Source: an uncultured Oscillospiraceae bacterium (GTDB lineage: Bacteria; Bacillota; Clostridia; Oscillospirales; Oscillospiraceae). From it: 40,177 nucleotides of DNA. Below the pieces are notes generated by a model that had not been told where the DNA came from, searched no databases, and saw only the letters and a list, made by a program, of their open reading frames with translations. Location of the stretch: assembly GCA_910584395.1 (NCBI GenBank), contig CAJUAS010000012.1:1-40177 (forward strand), read 5' to 3'. Every line of letters starts with the position of its first letter. The first letter of the stretch is position 1. Both the position numbers and the translations under genes were made by a program. This document shows positions 36,685 to 40,177 of this stretch, piece by piece.

Positions 36685-37566
36685 ATGACATATTTTGCAG
36701 AAAATCTGGCCGCCCTCCGCAAGCGGGCGGGCTACACGCAGGAGACCTTGGCGGAGGCGCTGGGGGTGTCCCGGCAGGCCGTAGGAAAGTGGGAGTCGGG
36801 ACAGGGCCTTCCGGAGGCGTCCACCTTGCTGACGCTGGCCGACCTGCTGGGCTGTTCTCTGGATCAGCTCATGCGCCGGCCGTTAGAGGAAGATGCCCCT
36901 GCGGCGGACGACGCCGTCCCGGTCGATGACCCCGCCGGGGACTGGGCGGTGTTTGCCGGGCACATGAGCCGCTTCGCGTTCCAGATCGCTCTGGGGGTGG
37001 CGCTGGTGCTGGTGGGGGTGGCCCTCACCGTGGCGGCAGCGGCGTTTTTCAACTCCGGTTTTGTCGCTTTGCCCGTGCTGGTGCTGTTGGCCTGCGCGGT
37101 GTTCAACTTTGTGTTTGCCGGTCTGGATCACGGCAATTTTCAAAAGGCGTACCCCGTCCAGCCCCCCTGCCCCTATCCCGATGAGGCAGCCGACTTTGAC
37201 GCCAAGTTCCGGGGCGGCCTCGCCGCCGCCGTGGCGGGGGTGCTGGTGAGCGCGGCCCTGCTGGTGGCCGCCGCCGTCCTGTTTGAACACAACGAATTTC
37301 TGCTCACTCTGGCGGTTGCGGGCTTTATGGCCCTGCTGGCGGTGTGCGTGGCCACCATCGTTTGGCTGGGCATTCGCCATTCCATGTACCACCCCGAGCC
37401 GGAGCAGCCCCATGGCCGGGATATCAGCGGCGCGATCATGCTCACCGCCACCGCCATTTACCTCTTTTTGGGCTTTACCCAGAACCTGTGGCACCCCGGC
37501 TGGGTGGTGTTCCCCATTGGCGGCATTGCCTGCGGCATTGTAGAAAGTTTGCAAAAGAAAAACTGA
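36685..37566 (+). CDS. XRE-type HTH protein with membrane domain
   Basis: The 293-residue protein has an N-terminal Cro/CI helix-turn-helix (LAALRKRAGYTQETLAEALGVSRQAVGKWESGQGLPEASTLLTLADLLGCSLDQLM in sections, residues ~5-62), an acidic linker, and then about six hydrophobic segments. It is a one-component membrane regulator of the kind common in gut Clostridia; the signal is unknown. The start at ATG 36685 follows AAAGGAGGTCAAC, and it lies 92 bases after the DtxR-family gene. It faces a similar HTH/membrane protein on the other strand (37616-38656), with a terminator between. Confidence 0.85.
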   Translation: MTYFAENLAALRKRAGYTQETLAEALGVSRQAVGKWESGQGLPEASTLLTLADLLGCSLDQLMRRPLEEDAPAADDAVPVDDPAGDWAVFAGHMSRFAFQIALGVALVLVGVALTVAAAAFFNSGFVALPVLVLLACAVFNFVFAGLDHGNFQKAYPVQPPCPYPDEAADFDAKFRGGLAAAVAGVLVSAALLVAAAVLFEHNEFLLTLAVAGFMALLAVCVATIVWLGIRHSMYHPEPEQPHGRDISGAIMLTATAIYLFLGFTQNLWHPGWVVFPIGGIACGIVESLQKKN

Positions 37567-37573
37567 TCCCTCG

Positions 37574-37608
37574 AAAAAAAGAGCCTCGCCAAGCGGCGAA
37601 GCTCTTTT
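37574..37608. terminator. Bidirectional terminator between the two HTH/membrane genes
   Basis: Arms AAAAGAGC-TCGCC / GGCGA-GCTCTTTT with loop AAGC. T-runs on both strands. Confidence 0.8.
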
Positions 37609-37615
37609 GCCGTCT

Positions 37616-38656
37616 TTAACATTCCTTTTGCGTGGGTTTTTGGTGCTCCGCCGCCCCGCCTGCGATGGTCAAAACAATGCCCGCGGCAGCAAGGATGAGG
37701 GTGATGAGGATATTGACCCAGTCCGGGTCGGCCACCCGCAGGCGGGCCAACAGGGCGGGGATGGAAAAGTATTGCAGAAAGGGCACAGCGGTGTACCCCT
37801 CCCCCAACAGCACGTCGCACAGGGCGTTGAACGTCGGGGTGGCCAGCGCACTCAAGAGGAGACACAGCCCGGTCTTTAACAGCGGGGTCTTAGGCAGCCG
37901 CAGGGCCAGATAATAGCCCCACAGAAACACCCCGCCCACCAGTGCAAGGGGATAGGCCAAACCCAAGAGCCAGTTTTCCCCGCCCCCGGCAAAGATTTGA
38001 ATAACCGCCAACAGGGGAAACACCCACACGGTGGTCAGGGCCACGCACAGGGTCGGGACGTACTTGCCGTAAAACCGCCAGATCGCCCACCAGCCCCACG
38101 GGAGGGCCAGCGACACGGCGGTGATGGCCAGCCCGGCCAAGACCCACTTGCCGCCCACATAGAACCAGCAGGACAGGAGCAGAAGCATCAAGCAGGTGGT
38201 CGCCGCCCCCAAACAGACGGCAATGCGTTCCTTTTGCACATAGGCGGGCAGGTTGGTAAAGCAAAAGGCCAAGGCCAGAGAGGTCAGGACGATCCAGAAC
38301 CAGTCCAGCCCGTGGAAAATGGCCAGATCACAAATGAAGCAGGTCACCAGAGCCACGGTGTAGCCCACCAGACAGATGATGCGAAAACTCTTTTTGACCG
38401 CTCGCCAGATGGCGGCGGAGCGCTCCTGCGCGTGGGCCTTATCGTCGTCGCAGGCGGTAAAAAATTCATGCTCCGAAATGCCCAGCTCCTTACAAATCGA
38501 GGTAATAATGGGCACGTCGGGATAGGAAAGCCCCCGTTCCCACTTGCTGACGCTGGATTCAGTGACGAACAGGCGGGCAGCCAGCTCCCGCTGGGTCAGC
38601 CCCGCCTCCTGCCGCTTGCGGCGGATATAGTCGCCAAAGGGTCGTTTTTCTTCCAT
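37616..38656 (-). CDS. XRE-type HTH protein with multi-pass membrane domain
   Basis: The 346-residue protein starts with an XRE helix-turn-helix (FGDYIRRKRQEAGLTQRELAARLFVTESSVSKWERGLSYPDVPIITSICKELGIS in sections, residues ~6-60) followed by a hydrophilic stretch (EFFTACDDDKAHAQ) and about eight hydrophobic segments to the end. It belongs to the same type as 36685-37566 but has a longer membrane part and no close similarity in it. The ATG at 38654-38656 is chosen because AGGAGGTGTCTCC precedes it. The membrane part may sense an envelope signal; nothing names the ligand. Confidence 0.85.
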   Translation of the reverse strand: MEEKRPFGDYIRRKRQEAGLTQRELAARLFVTESSVSKWERGLSYPDVPIITSICKELGISEHEFFTACDDDKAHAQERSAAIWRAVKKSFRIICLVGYTVALVTCFICDLAIFHGLDWFWIVLTSLALAFCFTNLPAYVQKERIAVCLGAATTCLMLLLLSCWFYVGGKWVLAGLAITAVSLALPWGWWAIWRFYGKYVPTLCVALTTVWVFPLLAVIQIFAGGGENWLLGLAYPLALVGGVFLWGYYLALRLPKTPLLKTGLCLLLSALATPTFNALCDVLLGEGYTAVPFLQYFSIPALLARLRVADPDWVNILITLILAAAGIVLTIAGGAAEHQKPTQKEC

Positions 38657-38702
38657 CGGAGACACCTCCTGAGTGTGAAATGAAATTGACCGCGGTGTCC
38701 TC

Positions 38703-38731
38703 ATCGTACCCGCCGGGCGTGAAAAAGTCAA
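38703..38731 (-). promoter_or_regulatory. Promoter of the HTH/membrane gene
   Basis: TTGACT (38726-38731), 17 bases, TACGAT (38703-38708) on the minus strand, about 45 bases from the start codon. Confidence 0.65.
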
Positions 38732-38743
38732 GGGAACAGGCGA

Positions 38744-38778
38744 AAAAAGCCCCTCGACCGCTGGTCGAGGGGCTTTTT
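38744..38778. terminator. Terminator after the prfC/DUF1294 unit
   Basis: A 16-bp stem AAAAAGCCCCTCGACC / GGTCGAGGGGCTTTTT with loop GCT, T-runs both ways. It follows the DUF1294 stop on the minus strand. Confidence 0.85.
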
Positions 38779-38784
38779 CCATGT

Positions 38785-39054
38785 TCACAGCTTCCCCTTG
38801 GACTTCAGATAGATGAGGAATAGGATCTGGGCCACCGCCAGCAGGGGGAAGCCCCAGCGAAAATACCAGTGCTGGGTCTTGTGGTGAAAGAGGAACATTC
38901 CCAGCGTTCCGCCGGGCGCGCCGCCCAAAAGAGGGAACAAAAACAGCATTTGCTCGGAAATGCGCCACGCCCCCCGGACGGCTTTCCACTTATCCAGCCC
39001 CATGAGGAGAAAGGCCAAAGCGTTGCTCCCGGCCAGCAGCCAGCTCCACTTCAT
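38785..39054 (-). CDS. DUF1294 small membrane protein
   Basis: The 89-residue protein matches DUF1294: NALAFLLMGLDKWKAV at the start, RISEQMLFLFPLLGGAPGGTLGMFLFHHKTQHWYFRWGFPLL in sections, with two to three membrane segments and the conserved GG(A/S)PGG and KT..WYF residues. The function is unknown. It starts one base after the prfC stop (ATG 39052-39054, GGAGGAGTAAG before it), so it is co-translated with release factor 3. Confidence 0.85.
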   Translation of the reverse strand: MKWSWLLAGSNALAFLLMGLDKWKAVRGAWRISEQMLFLFPLLGGAPGGTLGMFLFHHKTQHWYFRWGFPLLAVAQILFLIYLKSKGKL

Positions 39055-39055
39055 C

Positions 39056-40177
39056 TTACTCCTCCTTGCCGCCACCGAACTCCAGCAGGACCAGATCCTT
39101 GTTGCGCTCGGCCACCCAGTTAATGGACCAGAAGGAGGTGAACAGCACGATCTGCCGCCCCTTGTAGTCCTCTACTAACTTGGCGTCCCCCAAGTTCAGC
39201 TCGTCCTCCTTGACAGGCTCCTCGTTGCCCACCAGCCGAAGATAACAATAAGGCAAACCTTCCGTATATAATTCCACATTGTATTCGCTTTTCAGTCGAT
39301 AGGCCAGCACGTCAAATTGCAGCGTGCCCACCACGCCCACGATGACTTCTTCCATTCCCGTATAGGGCGGCTTAAAGATCTGGATCGCGCCCTCCTGCGC
39401 GATCTGCTCCACCCCCTTCAAAAACTGCTTGCGCTTCATGGTGTCGATGGAGCGGATGCGCTGGAAGTGTTCGGGGGCGAAGGTGGGGATGGGGTCAAAC
39501 TGGAACTTGCTCCCCGGCGCGCACAGGGTGTCGCCGATGGAGAAAATGCCGGGGTCGAACACGCCCATAATGTCCCCGGCGTATGCCTCCGAGATGATCT
39601 CCCGCTCGGCGGCCATGAGCTGCTGGGGGCGGGAGAGCTTGATCCTTTTGCCCCCCTGAACGTGGTAGACCTCCTTGTCCGCCTCAAACTTCCCCGACAC
39701 CACCCGCATAAAGGCGATGCGGTCCCGGTGGGCCTTGTTCATGTTGGCCTGAATTTTGAACACGAAGGCGGAAAACGGCTCGTCAAAGGCGTCGATCACC
39801 GTCTCCCCCGCCATGCGGGGCAGAGGCGGGGTGGTCATGCGGAGAAATTCCTCCAAAAACGGCTCGACCCCGAAGTTGGTGAGCGCCGAGCCGAAGAACA
39901 CGGGGGAGAGCTTGCCGTGGCGCACCTTGTCCATGTCGAAGTCGCAGGACGCGCCGTCCAAAAGCTCAATGTCGTCGGAGAGCTGCCGGTGCAGCCGCTC
40001 CCCGATGAGCCCGTCCAAGGCGGGGTCGTTTAGAGAGACCTGCGTGGCGGTGGCGGCCTTCGTTCCGCCGTTGGAGGTAAAGTGGATGATCTTCTCCCCC
40101 TTGCGGTCATAGACCCCCTGAAACTCCTTGCCGCAGCCGATGGGCCAGTTGACGGCGTAGGTGTCGATGCCCAGCTC
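39056..40177 (-). CDS. prfC: Peptide chain release factor 3, C-terminal part
   Basis: The reading frame stays open to the window end, giving the last ~373 residues; the N-terminal G motifs lie outside. Visible parts include ELGIDTYAVNWPIGCGKEFQGVYDR, FGSALTNFGVEPFLEEF, domain II (SAFVFKIQANMNKAHRDRIAFMRVVSGKFEAD in sections), and the domain III segment VGVVGTLQFDVLAYRLKSEYNVE, all typical of RF3. RF3 is a translational GTPase that removes RF1/RF2 from the ribosome after termination and improves accuracy. It heads the short unit with the DUF1294 gene. Confidence 0.95.
   Translation of the reverse strand, partial: ELGIDTYAVNWPIGCGKEFQGVYDRKGEKIIHFTSNGGTKAATATQVSLNDPALDGLIGERLHRQLSDDIELLDGASCDFDMDKVRHGKLSPVFFGSALTNFGVEPFLEEFLRMTTPPLPRMAGETVIDAFDEPFSAFVFKIQANMNKAHRDRIAFMRVVSGKFEADKEVYHVQGGKRIKLSRPQQLMAAEREIISEAYAGDIMGVFDPGIFSIGDTLCAPGSKFQFDPIPTFAPEHFQRIRSIDTMKRKQFLKGVEQIAQEGAIQIFKPPYTGMEEVIVGVVGTLQFDVLAYRLKSEYNVELYTEGLPYCYLRLVGNEEPVKEDELNLGDAKLVEDYKGRQIVLFTSFWSINWVAERNKDLVLLEFGGGKEE

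Overview
The window looks like the chromosome of a GC-rich, spore-forming member of the Clostridia, most likely Oscillospiraceae (Flavonifractor/Oscillibacter-type). This is inferred from the protein sequences, the SLH-anchored surface proteins, SpoIIID, a CwlJ/GerQ pair, a PdaB-type deacetylase, HemZ, FeoA/FeoA/FeoB with a DtxR-family regulator, and near-consensus sigma-A promoters with 16-17 base spacers. Nearly all of it is ordinary core genome. No phage, IS element, rRNA or CRISPR array was seen.

Layout. 1-3308 (minus): start of the S10 ribosomal operon (rpsJ) with a roughly 270-base leader, then a YihY/BrkB membrane protein and an LtaS-like lipoteichoic acid synthase. 3331-8310 (plus): a tight six-gene operon (M55 D-aminopeptidase, NYN/LOTUS protein, DUF6054-like protein, MBL-fold hydrolase, HemZ, Mrp ATPase). 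8351-8814: an AT-rich orphan gene bracketed by inverted copies of a 26-base repeat. 8867-10756 (minus): ridA, dtd and an alanine-racemase-like gene that has lost the PLP lysine. 11079-13619: a large S-layer protein. 14091-17078: mnmG, mnmA and tRNA-Gly(GCC), so tRNA wobble-modification genes beside a tRNA. 17103-23888: SLH/leucine-rich-repeat protein, polysaccharide deacetylase, 5'-nucleotidase, and a Cthe_2159-like beta-helix protein with an SLH tail. 23981-26145: exonuclease, CwlJ-type hydrolase and GerQ-like protein. 26216-28609: amino-acid ABC transporter with a perfect ARG-box palindrome upstream. 28809-33513: M23 peptidase, spoIIID, asnS and a secreted pseudo-deacetylase. 33572-36592: feoB-feoA-feoA divergent from a DtxR-family regulator across a region packed with DtxR-type palindromes. 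36685-40177: two convergent HTH/membrane proteins, a DUF1294 protein and prfC (cut by the window end).

The most interesting part is not a classical gene. Between the S-layer gene and mnmG (13769-14070) two strong promoters face each other. The plus transcript has a Shine-Dalgarno sequence locked in a GNRA-capped hairpin and encodes a 28-residue peptide. The minus transcript is a structured RNA of about 95 bases. The two overlap at a shared terminator. A second copy of the RNA, with its own consensus promoter but only a decapitated remnant of the peptide gene, lies before the racemase-like gene (10868-11003). The arrangement resembles a type I toxin-antitoxin locus and its orphan antitoxin; the function is inferred, not shown. 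A further free-standing structured RNA with promoter and terminators lies at about 18985-19168.
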